From: Parasphingorhabdus sp. SCSIO 66989
GTDB lineage: Bacteria; Pseudomonadota; Alphaproteobacteria; Sphingomonadales; Sphingomonadaceae
Reading direction: 5' to 3'
Assembly (NCBI RefSeq): GCF_032852305.1
Contig: NZ_CP136594.1
Coordinates: forward strand, 3,137,501 to 3,201,500
DNA length: 64,000 nt
Within the stretch, counting starts at the first letter, position 1. Each line of letters begins with the position of its first letter. Below are positions 45,883 through 54,991 of the stretch, in pieces. The position numbers and the translations under genes are program-made. The notes under the pieces were generated by a model that did no database searches, had not been told where the DNA came from, and saw nothing but the letters and a program-made list of their open reading frames with translations.

Positions 45883-46297
45883 ACGCTGGCAGGACATTTG
45901 GGAGACCATTCCCGCTGATGCGGTCAGCGAGCAGTTTATCACCGCATCTGGCCCTGGCGGTCAGAATGTCAACAAGGTAGCGACTGCCGCGCAGCTGCGG
46001 ATCAATGTCTTCAGGCTTGAACTCGCTCCGCCAGTCTATGCCCGGCTGAAATCATTGGGTAGCGCCTATCTCACCAATTCCGGAGAGATGGTGATCACCG
46101 CCAAGCGCCATCGCACCCAGGCCGCTAATCGTCTTGATGCGCGCGAGCGTTTTGTGAGCCTGTTGCAAAAGGCGCGCACCCTGCCCGCGAAGCGCAAGAA
46201 GAGCCGTCTCAATCGTGTTGGCAAGACAAAACGGCTTCAGGGCAAGAAAATCCGCAGCGCCGTCAAGAAGAGCCGCGGCAGGGTGCGGCCCGAATAG
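45875..46297 (+). CDS. arfB: peptidyl-tRNA hydrolase ArfB, ribosome rescue
   Basis: 140 residues. The GGQ motif (SGPGGQNVNKVAT, about 26-38) catalyses hydrolysis, and a Lys/Arg-rich C-terminal tail (about 105-140) inserts in the mRNA channel of stalled ribosomes. It frees peptide from ribosomes stuck at mRNA 3' ends. The ATG overlaps the RluA stop by eight bases, so the two are coupled. Confidence 0.93.
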   Translation: MAERWQDIWETIPADAVSEQFITASGPGGQNVNKVATAAQLRINVFRLELAPPVYARLKSLGSAYLTNSGEMVITAKRHRTQAANRLDARERFVSLLQKARTLPAKRKKSRLNRVGKTKRLQGKKIRSAVKKSRGRVRPE

Positions 46298-46337
46298 GCA
46301 TCTGGCGATAAAGCAACCCAGTCTCTATATCCACTGC

Positions 46338-46826
46338 ATGTATGATTTTGCCCCCGCTTCCAACGCCACCAAGGCGCAACTCTATGACGATCTGCTGAGC
46401 GCCGCCAAAGCGCTGACTCAGGGCGAACCCGATGCCATCGCCAATATGGCCAATGTCGCGGCATTGATCTGGCAGTTTCTCCCCGATCTTAACTGGGCCG
46501 GCTTTTATCGCGTGGTGGCTGACGAATTGGTGCTGGGGCCGTTTGTGGGTAAGCCAGCCTGTATTCGTATCGCTATAGGTCAGGGCGTCTGCGGCACCGC
46601 CGTTTCCGAAGCCAGGGCGCAGCGTGTCGATGATGTCCATGCCTTTCCCGGCCATATCGCTTGTGATGCCGACAGCCGATCCGAGCTTGTCCTGCCGATC
46701 ATCGCCGACAATCGGGTAGTCGCGGTAATCGATCTCGACAGCCCCTTGCCAGCACGCTTTGACGCTGAGGATGAACAGGGCATGATGCAATTGGCGGCAC
46801 TTCTGGGCGACAGAATGGTCGCGTAA
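46338..46826 (+). CDS. msrC: free methionine-R-sulfoxide reductase (GAF domain)
   Basis: 162 residues, a single GAF domain. The three conserved catalytic or resolving Cys lie in GKPACIRIAIGQGVCGTA and HIACDADSRSELVLPI. It reduces free Met-R-sulfoxide with thioredoxin. The start at 46338 is chosen because the GAF domain follows directly; an in-frame ATG at 46215 lies within arfB. It follows arfB after 40 bases. Confidence 0.9.
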   Translation: MYDFAPASNATKAQLYDDLLSAAKALTQGEPDAIANMANVAALIWQFLPDLNWAGFYRVVADELVLGPFVGKPACIRIAIGQGVCGTAVSEARAQRVDDVHAFPGHIACDADSRSELVLPIIADNRVVAVIDLDSPLPARFDAEDEQGMMQLAALLGDRMVA

Positions 46827-47017
46827 TGATGATTAATCCATTTCGGATTTAATGCATCATTTCAGGACAGTTTGCCCTAAAAGGCCGCTCATATCCGGCA
46901 ATTTACATTTCAAATATGGTTCATATCGGATTAAAATGGTAACGCTTCGCTAACCAACATTCTGGGTCAACGCGTGCCATAGTATCGCGCCGGGGCCTGA
47001 TCAGGGAGCGATTAACC

Positions 47018-48082
47018 ATGACCATCCGCCCAAAAGCACGCAATACTCTTTCTGTCGCAAGCTGTGCTGCGTTGGCCATAGCAACCGTCGGCCCAGCGTC
47101 TGCGGCCGAATCGCTGCACCATGGCGACACCAACACCGTTGGCGACATGATCGGCACAATGCATCAAACGCAACAGCCGGTCGTTACCCAGCAGCGGCTT
47201 GATGATGGTACCTTGATTACCACCACCACAACGTCCGGCCCGGTCTATGACCCTTCGGTTTTTGTCACAGATGGTGGTCCCATGTCCCCTGGTGTACCAG
47301 CAGCGCAACCCGCTGCCCCGATCGCCCCAGCAACAACGCAAGATGGTCGCTATAATGGCCAATGGACCGGTAACTATGTCGGCCCCGATGGACGCACCTA
47401 TCAGGGGCAGTGGACCGGCACCTATCAGGACCCTCAAGGGAACACTTTACAGGGCGAATATCGCGGCACCTATACTGGCGAGAGCCGTTTCACCGATGCC
47501 AATGGCAATCCGGTGGGTGTCGATTTTGGTAATGGCGCTGTGCCAGCCGCGCCCACTGCACTCCCGACAGCAATGCCCGGTTATCCGGGATATCAAGGCT
47601 ATCCCGGTTATCCGGTTCAGCAGACCAATAGCAACCTTAGCTATCTGACCGAGCAACTGGAAGAGTGCCGCCGCGATAATGGCATTGGCGGCGCGCTGAT
47701 CGGTGGAGGTCTTGGCGCCCTGGCGGGCAATCGCATTGCCGGTCCGGGCAACCGCACTGCAGGCACGCTGATCGGCGCGGGTGTCGGTGCCGTGGCTGGC
47801 ATGGCAATTGATCAGGCGGAAAAGAACCCTTGTGATGATCTGGAGCGCCAAGTCGCCGCTGCGCGCCAGCAACAGCAACAGGCCGCCTATAATCCGTATG
47901 GCGGATATCCTTATGGATATGGTTATGGCTATCCTGCCTATTACTATCCGCCGCAGACAGTGACGACGATTGTTATCCAACCGGGCTCAAGTGCAGCGAG
48001 AACGACCTATGTTCAAGGTGGCGGATATTCGTCACCCAATAGCAAAGTGGTGCGTCGGGCGACCAAGAGAATTCCGCGCTAA
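47018..48082 (+). CDS. glycine-zipper 2TM envelope protein
   Basis: 354 residues. A signal peptide ends near PASAAES (about 29). Three MORN-like WTG(N/T)Y units (about 108-140) precede a Pro/Tyr-rich linker. A glycine zipper follows (GGALIGGGLGALAGNRIAG, ..TLIGAGVGAVAGMAI, about 225-265), and the tail is Tyr, Gln and Pro rich. Such proteins lie in the outer membrane or periplasm and may oligomerise; some are linked to surface structures. TTAACCAT at 47012-47019 overlaps the start. A stem-loop (46830-46861) lies after msrC; the rest of 46827-47017 shows nothing. Confidence 0.75.
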   Translation: MTIRPKARNTLSVASCAALAIATVGPASAAESLHHGDTNTVGDMIGTMHQTQQPVVTQQRLDDGTLITTTTTSGPVYDPSVFVTDGGPMSPGVPAAQPAAPIAPATTQDGRYNGQWTGNYVGPDGRTYQGQWTGTYQDPQGNTLQGEYRGTYTGESRFTDANGNPVGVDFGNGAVPAAPTALPTAMPGYPGYQGYPGYPVQQTNSNLSYLTEQLEECRRDNGIGGALIGGGLGALAGNRIAGPGNRTAGTLIGAGVGAVAGMAIDQAEKNPCDDLERQVAAARQQQQQAAYNPYGGYPYGYGYGYPAYYYPPQTVTTIVIQPGSSAARTTYVQGGGYSSPNSKVVRRATKRIPR

Positions 48083-48113
48083 AGCATAGTTCCGGCAAAG
48101 CCGGAATTCGCCG

Positions 48114-48653
48114 CTAGGCGCAGGCCGATGCTCCGCAGCCACAATCAGGCTCCACAACCCCGAAGTGGCGAGAACGCAGCGATGATCTCAGATAATCCTG
48201 CATCGCCAGCGCAGGTGACAAGCGCGTGTCGACAGCCATCTTCTGCAGCCGATCTTGCTGGAATCGCTCCTCCATGCGCTCGATCCGGGCGAAAATCTCT
48301 TCGCTGGCCTTAACCAGATAGCGGCTATGCGGATCGAGCGTGGCAACGACGTCTGGGTCGCTTGAAGCAGCCTGGCCGAGATCATTGGACGCTGCGCGCA
48401 GTTGACGCTCTGATAGCTCCCCGGCGAAGTAAGCCTTTCGATTCAACAACCATGCAATCGAATGCATTAGTCGCGTCGTTACTTTCAGTGATTCACAAGA
48501 AAGCTCTACCTGTCGTGTTGGGGACAAGACAGTGTTCGCGAGATCGCGTGTTCCGGTGTCGGAAAAATGCGCTCTTGCCTCTTCGGCGAGCGCCATAGAC
48601 TCATAATATAGCGAGTCCACCAAAGCGGGCGTTATGTTTTTCGAGAGGGGCAT
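48114..48653 (-). CDS. DUF1465 protein, RcdA-like
   Basis: 179 residues. The three-helix bundle pattern of DUF1465 (SLYYESMALAEEARAHFSDTG, MHSIAWLLNRKAYFAGELSE) is clear. RcdA of Caulobacter belongs to this family and is an adaptor for CtrA degradation by ClpXP. The final residues are a Cys-rich tail (DCGCGASACA). Start at 48653 chosen for helix pattern; an in-frame ATG at 48692 adds 13 unrelated residues. Whether it acts on CtrA here is inference. Confidence 0.8.
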   Translation of the reverse strand: MPLSKNITPALVDSLYYESMALAEEARAHFSDTGTRDLANTVLSPTRQVELSCESLKVTTRLMHSIAWLLNRKAYFAGELSERQLRAASNDLGQAASSDPDVVATLDPHSRYLVKASEEIFARIERMEERFQQDRLQKMAVDTRLSPALAMQDYLRSSLRSRHFGVVEPDCGCGASACA

Positions 48654-48868
48654 GACATCTCTGTTACATAATTTCGCATTGCAGTGCAGCAATAATTTCT
48701 ATCAGCAGCTGCGCAAAACCCTCATGTGCCAATGTGAAACAGATCAACTTATTGGTTTTAATGAATATTAATAGACCCTTATTCGGTGATGTTACATCGC
48801 GAGAAACCATGGAAGGTCACTACAAAGACCCCCCGAAATTTTACATATGGCAAATTTGCAACGGTCTT

Positions 48869-49066
48869 TCAGGCAATGATATCGGGGATCAAATAATCCT
48901 CAATGACGGCAATCTGGTCCTTCAGCTTTAGCTTGCGCCGCTTCATGCGCGCCAGTTGTAGCTGGTCATGACCGCCACTGTCCGCCAAGGCATTAATCGC
49001 GACATCAAGATCGCGATGCTCCAGTTTGAGCTGCTCTAGCTTCTGCCGCATCGCCTGTTCGTGCAC
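48869..49066 (-). CDS. YdcH family (DUF465) small protein
   Basis: 65 residues from GTG at 49066, four bases after GGAGGCGAT; ATG at 49051 is the alternative. The pattern RQKLEQLKLEHRDLDVAINA and KRRKLKLKDQIAVIE is typical of DUF465, a helical hairpin of unknown function. A divergent paralogue lies at 49316-49471. The 176 bases upstream of rcdA hold no gene. Confidence 0.85.
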   Translation of the reverse strand: MHEQAMRQKLEQLKLEHRDLDVAINALADSGGHDQLQLARMKRRKLKLKDQIAVIEDYLIPDIIA

Positions 49067-49315
49067 ATCGCCTCCGATAAGCTGGAATACTGAAATAGGT
49101 CCTTTACAGTGTCCCGCAAACACAGCCAATTGTCACGCGCTGAATAGAATATGGGGCCAGTGCAACGCGATCTACAGATGATCAGGATCAAGGATTTGCA
49201 GGACCGGTGCCCATAGCCCATCCAAATTGGTCAATATTGAAGTGTTACGGGGGAGACTCCCACGACGCTTTGTGGTTTACTCTACGACTTCCAACGCGAG
49301 TCGAAGGAGACACCC

Positions 49316-49471
49316 ATGGACAATGGACATTATCAGGCCCTGAAAAGCAAACACGAAGCTTTGGACGCGGAAATTCATGCCGAAGAGCAGCGTCCTCATC
49401 CTGATGATATCCGATTGTCCGATCTCAAAAAGCGCAAGCTTCGACTTAAGGAAGAACTCTCGGACGCCTGA
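49316..49471 (+). CDS. YdcH family (DUF465) small protein, 51 residues
   Basis: The frame begins MDNGHYQALKSKHEALDAEI and ends in a KRKLRLKEELSDA helix. GAAGGAGA lies seven bases upstream of the ATG. It is a paralogue of the minus-strand YdcH gene at 48869 (shared H-x3-LD and KxRKLxLK motifs). The two start codons face apart across about 250 bases, which probably hold both promoters. Function unknown. Confidence 0.85.
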   Translation: MDNGHYQALKSKHEALDAEIHAEEQRPHPDDIRLSDLKKRKLRLKEELSDA

Positions 49472-49554
49472 GAGACCATAAAAGAACCAGTCTGGCAGGA
49501 TGAATGCCATACCGACAATAGCATAGCGGTTTACGCTGTGCTAAGCCCTTGACT

Positions 49555-51822
49555 ATGACCCCGACACAGACTGCTCCACGCCAGATTCTGACCGAATTGC
49601 ACGAGATTATGGCGGCGCGGGCCAATGCCCAGACCAAGCTTAATCAGGTTGTCGAGATAATCGGCAAAGCTTTGGATAGCGAGGTTTGTTCAATCTATCT
49701 GCTGCGGGAAGGGGTCCTGGAACTGTTCGCCACACGCGGTCTGAATCAGGACGCGGTGCACGTCACAAAATTGGCGCTGGGCGAAGGGCTGACCGGCCAT
49801 ATCGCGCAAAATGTCGAGATTCTCAATCTCGCTGAAGCCGAAGCGCATCCCGATTTCCAGTATCGCCCGGAAACCGGTGAGGAACGCTTTCACAGCTTTG
49901 CCGGCGTACCAATCATTCGCCGCGAACGCGCCGTGGGTGTTGTTAATGTCCAGCATATCGAGCCACGCCGCTATGAGGATATAGAACTCGAAGCGCTGCA
50001 GACAGTCGCCATGGTCATCAGCGAGATGATCGACAATGCCGATATGATCGATCGCGATACCATGCTCGATACCGGCATTGCCGCCAGCGGGCCGCAGCGC
50101 CTTGACGGCCTGACGCTGGTCAAGGGTCTGGCCTCGGGCAATGCCGTATTTCACCAGCCAAGGATCAAGATTGAGCATGTAGTGGCCGAGGATATCGAGG
50201 CTGAGCGGCAACGCGTCTATTCGGCCTTTTCGCGGATGCGCGAGCAGATCGACCATATGGCCAACCAGGCCGAATTTGGTGTTGGTGGCGAGCATGAAGA
50301 AGTGCTCCAAACCTACAAGATGTTCGCTTATGATGAAGGCTGGTCGCGCCGGATCAACGAGGCGATTGACAGCGGTCTGACCGCAGAGGCGGCGATCGAA
50401 CGGGTGCAGCAGCGCACAAGGATGCGGATGCGCCAGATTGATGATCCTCTGCTTGCAGACCGGATGCATGATTTGGAAGACCTCGCCAATCGCTTGCTGC
50501 GCATTGTGTCGGGCCAGATCGGCACCGCCGCGCAACTGGGCCTGCGCGAAGATACGATCTTGATCGCGCGCAATCTGGGACCAGCCGAGTTGCTCGAATA
50601 TGATCGACGGCGGCTCAAGGGTGTGATCCTCGAAGAAGGTTCACTCACCGCACATGTCACCATTGTCGCACGCGCCATGGGGATCCCGGTTATCGGCCAG
50701 GTGCGGACCATCCGCCACCTTGTGCGCGAAGGCGATCCACTGCTGATCGACACCATAGAATCGACCGTCCATGTGCGGCCAATCGATGCCGTGATTGATG
50801 CCTTCAACGCCAAGCTCAACCGCCGCAAAAAGCGGCAGGCCGGGTTTGCCGCTTTGCGCGATCTACCCGCTGTGACAAAGGATGGCGTGCCGATCACCCT
50901 GTTGGTCAATGCTGGCCTGCGTGATGATGTCGGGGCACTCTCGCTGACCGGTGCGGACGGCATCGGCCTGTTCCGTACCGAATTCCAGTTTCTGGTGAGC
51001 GCCACCATGCCAAGACGCGAGCGCCAGACGCGGCTCTATCGCGATGTTCTGGATGCCGCCGGGGACAAACCGGTGGTGTTCCGCACCGTCGATATTGGCG
51101 GTGACAAATCGCTGCCCTATCTCGCCACTGACAGTCCGGAGGAAAACCCCGCGATGGGCTGGCGTGCACTGCGGGTGGCGTTGGAACGTGACGGCTTGAT
51201 GAAGGTACAGGCCCGCTCCTTGCTCGAAGCTGCTGCAGGACGCACGCTGAGCGTGATGTTCCCGATGGTCGCCGAGCCTTGGGAATTTGCGCGCGCCCGC
51301 GACATATTTGAAGGGCAGCGTCAGTTTCTGATCGATCATAAGAAACTGCTGCCAGACCATGTGCGCTATGGTGCGATGCTTGAAGTTCCTTCACTGGCGG
51401 AAACGCTTGATCTTTTGCTGCCCGAAATCGACTTTCTCTCTATCGGCACCAATGACCTAACCCAGTTTCTCCTCGCCGCTGATCGCGCGCATCCGAAACT
51501 GGCAGAACGCTATGACTGGCTGAGCCCGGCAATCTTCCGCTTCCTGGCAAGGATTGTCCGCACAGTGGAGGGCAGCGATACTGACCTCACCGTCTGTGGC
51601 GAGATGGGCGGGCGCAGGCTTTCCGCAATGGCGCTATTGGGTATTGGCATTACCCGGCTTTCGATCACGCCTGCAGCGGTTGGTCCCATCAAAGCCATGA
51701 TCCGGTCGATCAATCTCGCCGAGGTGCGTGAAAAGCTTGAGACTGTGCTGGCGAAACCACCGGAAAACATGCGCCAGACGTTACGGGATTGGGCGCATGA
51801 CCAGAAGATTGAGGTCGATTGA
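49555..51822 (+). CDS. ptsP: nitrogen PTS phosphotransferase PtsP (EI-Ntr)
   Basis: 755 residues from ATG at 49555 (an in-frame TTG at 49549 precedes it). An N-terminal GAF sensor (about 15-165) is followed by the enzyme I module. The phosphorylated His367 lies in GSLTAHVTIVARAMGIPVIG. The PEP-binding TIM barrel shows LFRTEFQFL, RTVDIGGDKSLPYL and LSIGTNDLTQFLLA. It transfers phosphate from PEP to NPr and may respond to glutamine or alpha-ketoglutarate. NPr and IIA-Ntr genes are not in the window. Confidence 0.95.
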   Translation: MTPTQTAPRQILTELHEIMAARANAQTKLNQVVEIIGKALDSEVCSIYLLREGVLELFATRGLNQDAVHVTKLALGEGLTGHIAQNVEILNLAEAEAHPDFQYRPETGEERFHSFAGVPIIRRERAVGVVNVQHIEPRRYEDIELEALQTVAMVISEMIDNADMIDRDTMLDTGIAASGPQRLDGLTLVKGLASGNAVFHQPRIKIEHVVAEDIEAERQRVYSAFSRMREQIDHMANQAEFGVGGEHEEVLQTYKMFAYDEGWSRRINEAIDSGLTAEAAIERVQQRTRMRMRQIDDPLLADRMHDLEDLANRLLRIVSGQIGTAAQLGLREDTILIARNLGPAELLEYDRRRLKGVILEEGSLTAHVTIVARAMGIPVIGQVRTIRHLVREGDPLLIDTIESTVHVRPIDAVIDAFNAKLNRRKKRQAGFAALRDLPAVTKDGVPITLLVNAGLRDDVGALSLTGADGIGLFRTEFQFLVSATMPRRERQTRLYRDVLDAAGDKPVVFRTVDIGGDKSLPYLATDSPEENPAMGWRALRVALERDGLMKVQARSLLEAAAGRTLSVMFPMVAEPWEFARARDIFEGQRQFLIDHKKLLPDHVRYGAMLEVPSLAETLDLLLPEIDFLSIGTNDLTQFLLAADRAHPKLAERYDWLSPAIFRFLARIVRTVEGSDTDLTVCGEMGGRRLSAMALLGIGITRLSITPAAVGPIKAMIRSINLAEVREKLETVLAKPPENMRQTLRDWAHDQKIEVD

Positions 51823-51951
51823 TCGCATTTGCGTCCCAACCTGGCGCATCCGCAAAAATTCTGCGTAAAATCGGCTATCTAAAGCAATGTAAATATTGAC
51901 GTTTGGCAAGATGTTATAGAAGGTAAAACGCCAGAGGCTCGATAAGTAGAG

Positions 51952-52827
51952 ATGGGATCGCGCGCCACCATGGAAGACGTGCCGCTGCAAAATGGCGAAT
52001 TCAAGTTGCTGACCTCTGGCCAGCGCTTGCGTGAAGCGCGCCAGGCGGCGGAGATGGAGCTTTCAGAGATTGCCGCCAAAACCCGCGTTCCACTGCGCCA
52101 TCTGGAAGCGGTTGAAGAAAGCCGCTTTGATGATCTTCCCGGGCGCACCTATGCCATTGGCTTTTCCAAAGCCTATGCCCGGGTCGTCAATCTGCCTGAA
52201 GACGCGTTTCTCGATGATCTGCGCGAAGAGATAAACGAAGCGGGCATGGAGCCAATGCGCCAGAGCGATCCGGTGCAATATGCTGCAGAGGACCCATCGA
52301 AAGTCCCTTCCGCCAAAACCGCATGGATCATCGCACTGGTCGGTATCGCGGTCATTATTGGCGGCTATTATCTCTGGCGTAACCAATATTTCAGCGGCTT
52401 GAGCAGTGGCGAAACCGCGCAAGTTGCGGATAATGCAGATGCAGATGGCGCTGCCGAAGGCGATACGCAAAACACTGCGTCAAGCAATGCAACCGTTGAG
52501 CGCCAGGCCGATGGTTCTATTACCGCGCCGGCGACCGGCGATGTCGTGTTCACCGCAACCGAGGACAATGTCTGGGTCAAATTCTATGACGGCTCAGGTA
52601 AACAATTGATGCAGAAGCAGATGGCACTGGGCGAGACATATGTGGTGCCCGCCGATGCCGATAACCCGCAGATATGGACCGGACGGCCCGATGCCTTTGC
52701 CATAACCATCGGCGGTGAAACCGTGCCGCCCCTGGGCACGGCTGATCGCTCGATAAAGGACGTGCCGGTCAGCGCATCGGCATTGTTGGCGCGCGGTGCG
52801 GCAGAAGAGAGCACCGAAGAAGAGTAA
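51952..52827 (+). CDS. RodZ-like helix-turn-helix membrane protein (DUF4115)
   Basis: 291 residues. A Xre-type HTH (about 22-85: LREARQAAEMELSEIAAKTR, RHLEAVEESRFDDLPGRTY) is followed by one transmembrane helix (about 125-142) and a periplasmic DUF4115 domain (about 195-275). RodZ links MreB to cell-wall growth. Here the HTH and topology fit that family. A second ATG at 51970 is a possible start. cpoB, tilS and ftsH follow. Confidence 0.85.
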   Translation: MGSRATMEDVPLQNGEFKLLTSGQRLREARQAAEMELSEIAAKTRVPLRHLEAVEESRFDDLPGRTYAIGFSKAYARVVNLPEDAFLDDLREEINEAGMEPMRQSDPVQYAAEDPSKVPSAKTAWIIALVGIAVIIGGYYLWRNQYFSGLSSGETAQVADNADADGAAEGDTQNTASSNATVERQADGSITAPATGDVVFTATEDNVWVKFYDGSGKQLMQKQMALGETYVVPADADNPQIWTGRPDAFAITIGGETVPPLGTADRSIKDVPVSASALLARGAAEESTEEE

Positions 52828-52955
52828 TTGCAGACGATAAAGCTGTGCGCCGGAAGGCGGTTCAGCATTGCAAAACGATTCTCAGTCTATCAAAACATGT
52901 CATTATGGATGATTGGCATTTTTTAGCGCCGACAAGAAAGAGGATGCGCAAATCT

Positions 52956-53828
52956 ATGACACAGCTTTTTGGCCGCTCATTTTCCACCCGATCGGTAAGC
53001 CGAAGCGCCATGGCGCTGGCTATGACCTTTGCCATTGCGGCCCCTGCCAGCGTGCAGGCGCAGGACAATAATCTGGATGCGCGGGTCAAGCGCCTCGAAG
53101 CCGAAGTCCGTGCCGTCCAGCGCAAGGTGTTCCCCGGCGGGTCAGAGCGCTTCTTTGAACCCGAAGTGCAGGCAGAGACGGCTAATGAAGCGGCAAAGCC
53201 CAATGCCACCAATTCGGCTGTTGCCGATCTGCTGCTGCGCGTCGATGCGTTGGAAAGCCAGCTTGCGACGCTGACCGCGCAAGGCGAGGAGAACAGTTTC
53301 CGCCTTGGCAAGATTGAAGAGAAACTTGCCGCGATGGAAGCTGCAGCCGCGCCTCCCGAAGAGGAGGAAGAAGCCACCTATGAACCCAGCGATGAGCGCA
53401 TTGCCGCCGTGTCCGCCATTGTGAAGCCGGAGAGCGATGATGCTGGCGAGGATGACTATATTTACGGCTTCCGCCTGTGGGATGCTGGCTATTATCCCGA
53501 GGCCCAGCAGCAACTGGCGCTGACGGTCGAAACCCATCCTGAACATCGCCGCATCAGCCATGCGCGTAACTTGTTGGGCCGCGCTTTTCTCGACGATGGC
53601 AAACCGGGACGGGCCGCAGAGATATTGCTGGAAAACTATCAGAAAGGCGCACGCGGTGCCCGCGCTCCAGACAGCCTTTATTATCTCGGCCGCGCATTAA
53701 TCGCCAGTGGCGAGAACACCAAAGCCTGTGCCGCCTTTACCGAGCTGGCTGAGGCCTATCCCGATATTGCGTCCGGGCGATTGTCCAACAATCTCGCTAG
53801 CGGTCGCAGCGATGCGGGCTGTAGTTGA
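52956..53828 (+). CDS. CpoB/YbgF-like Tol-Pal system protein
   Basis: 290 residues. Signal peptide ends near PASVQAQDN (about 37). A coiled coil follows (NLDARVKRLEAEVRAVQRK) and three TPR-like repeats occupy about 160-280 (YGFRLWDAGYYPEAQQQLAL, RNLLGRAFLDDGKPGRAAEILLENY, ALIASGENTKACAAFTEL). CpoB links the Tol-Pal complex to peptidoglycan synthesis at division. The start at 52956 has GAGGA 11 bases upstream; earlier in-frame ATGs exist at 52944 and 52905. The stop overlaps the tilS start. Confidence 0.8.
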   Translation: MTQLFGRSFSTRSVSRSAMALAMTFAIAAPASVQAQDNNLDARVKRLEAEVRAVQRKVFPGGSERFFEPEVQAETANEAAKPNATNSAVADLLLRVDALESQLATLTAQGEENSFRLGKIEEKLAAMEAAAAPPEEEEEATYEPSDERIAAVSAIVKPESDDAGEDDYIYGFRLWDAGYYPEAQQQLALTVETHPEHRRISHARNLLGRAFLDDGKPGRAAEILLENYQKGARGARAPDSLYYLGRALIASGENTKACAAFTELAEAYPDIASGRLSNNLASGRSDAGCS

Positions 53829-54826
53829 GCAAGACCGATACGTCCCGGCGTGATGATGGCGCGCTGCTAAACGCATTGCGTACAGGCTTTGCCAGTTTGG
53901 TTGGCAGCGAGGATGATAAACATAGCGGGATTGCCATTGCGGTATCCGGTGGACCAGACAGTATGGCCCTGTTGGCACTGGCGCGAACGCTCTGGACGGA
54001 ACGGATTAAGACCGCCACCGTCGATCATGGCCTACGGCCTGATAGCGCAGAAGAAGCGCAAATGGTCGCTGATTATTGCGCCAAGGCCGCAATCCCTCAT
54101 GCGATTTTGCGGCCCGACCAACCGATCACCGGCAATGTGCAATCCGCCGCCCGGGCCGCGCGCTATGGCCTTCTGGATAGCTGGCGAAAGCAGCAAGGCT
54201 GCCAATGGCTGCTGACCGCACATCACGCCGATGACCAGCTTGAGACGATGGTGATGCGGCTAAACCGAGGCAGCGGTGTCGCCGGGCTCGCCGGAATCCG
54301 CACGCGCAACGGCCATATTCTTCGCCCGCTCTTGGCTGTCGGCAAGGCCGATCTTCTCGCCTATTGCCAGCGCCATGATATCCCTTTTGTCGATGATCCC
54401 TCCAACAGCGATGCCCGCTTTGACCGGGCGCGGCTGCGTACGCAACTGGCGCAATGCGACTGGCTTGATCCCGAAACCGCGACACAATCCGCGCATGCAC
54501 TGGCACAGGCAGACAGCGCGCTGCACTGGATGGCGCAGCGCGAAACAGACGCCCGCATCACCGAGCAGCAAGATGCGCTGATCTGCGATATGCACGATAG
54601 CGCCGCACTGCCGCATGAGCTGGTCCGGCGAATCACAAAACTGGCACTGGAGCGCGCGCAACCGGGCCTAAATCCGCGCGGCGAGGCGCTGGAGCGTGTC
54701 ATTGATGCGCTGAAATCCGGACAGACTGTGACGCAAGGCCATGTGCTGTGCCAGGCAAAAGATGGGCTTTGGCGTTTTTCCATCGCGCCGCCGCGCGCAA
54801 ATAATGGATATAAAGCAGGTACTTAG
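53825..54826 (+). CDS. tilS: tRNA(Ile)-lysidine synthase
   Basis: 333 residues. The ATP-pyrophosphatase P-loop is IAIAVSGGPDSMALLALA (about 36-53), and HHADDQLETMVMRLNRGSG follows. It attaches lysine to C34 of tRNA-Ile, enabling AUA decoding. The start is TTG at 53825, overlapping the CpoB stop (TTGA); no in-frame ATG or GTG precedes the P-loop. The C-terminal TilS substrate domains are short, making this a compact, alphaproteobacterial-length enzyme. Confidence 0.93.
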   Translation: MSKTDTSRRDDGALLNALRTGFASLVGSEDDKHSGIAIAVSGGPDSMALLALARTLWTERIKTATVDHGLRPDSAEEAQMVADYCAKAAIPHAILRPDQPITGNVQSAARAARYGLLDSWRKQQGCQWLLTAHHADDQLETMVMRLNRGSGVAGLAGIRTRNGHILRPLLAVGKADLLAYCQRHDIPFVDDPSNSDARFDRARLRTQLAQCDWLDPETATQSAHALAQADSALHWMAQRETDARITEQQDALICDMHDSAALPHELVRRITKLALERAQPGLNPRGEALERVIDALKSGQTVTQGHVLCQAKDGLWRFSIAPPRANNGYKAGT

Positions 54827-54991
54827 CAGAGAGGCGTAGCCCGCAACCCGCGCCCTATGTCAAAAATTCATCATATTGCGCCATGGTCTGAACCATATTG
54901 CACTTGCGGTTTTCGTTCTTATCTCAAATGATGATATGCTATGTTGGCCTTTAGTGCCTGCTTTTGGAGCCTTTGAAAGAGATACTGACAC

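Noticed and set aside
54827-54991. Heat-shock (sigma-32) promoter before ftsH
   Set aside because: No pair close to the CTTGAAA and CCCAT consensus with proper spacing could be found.
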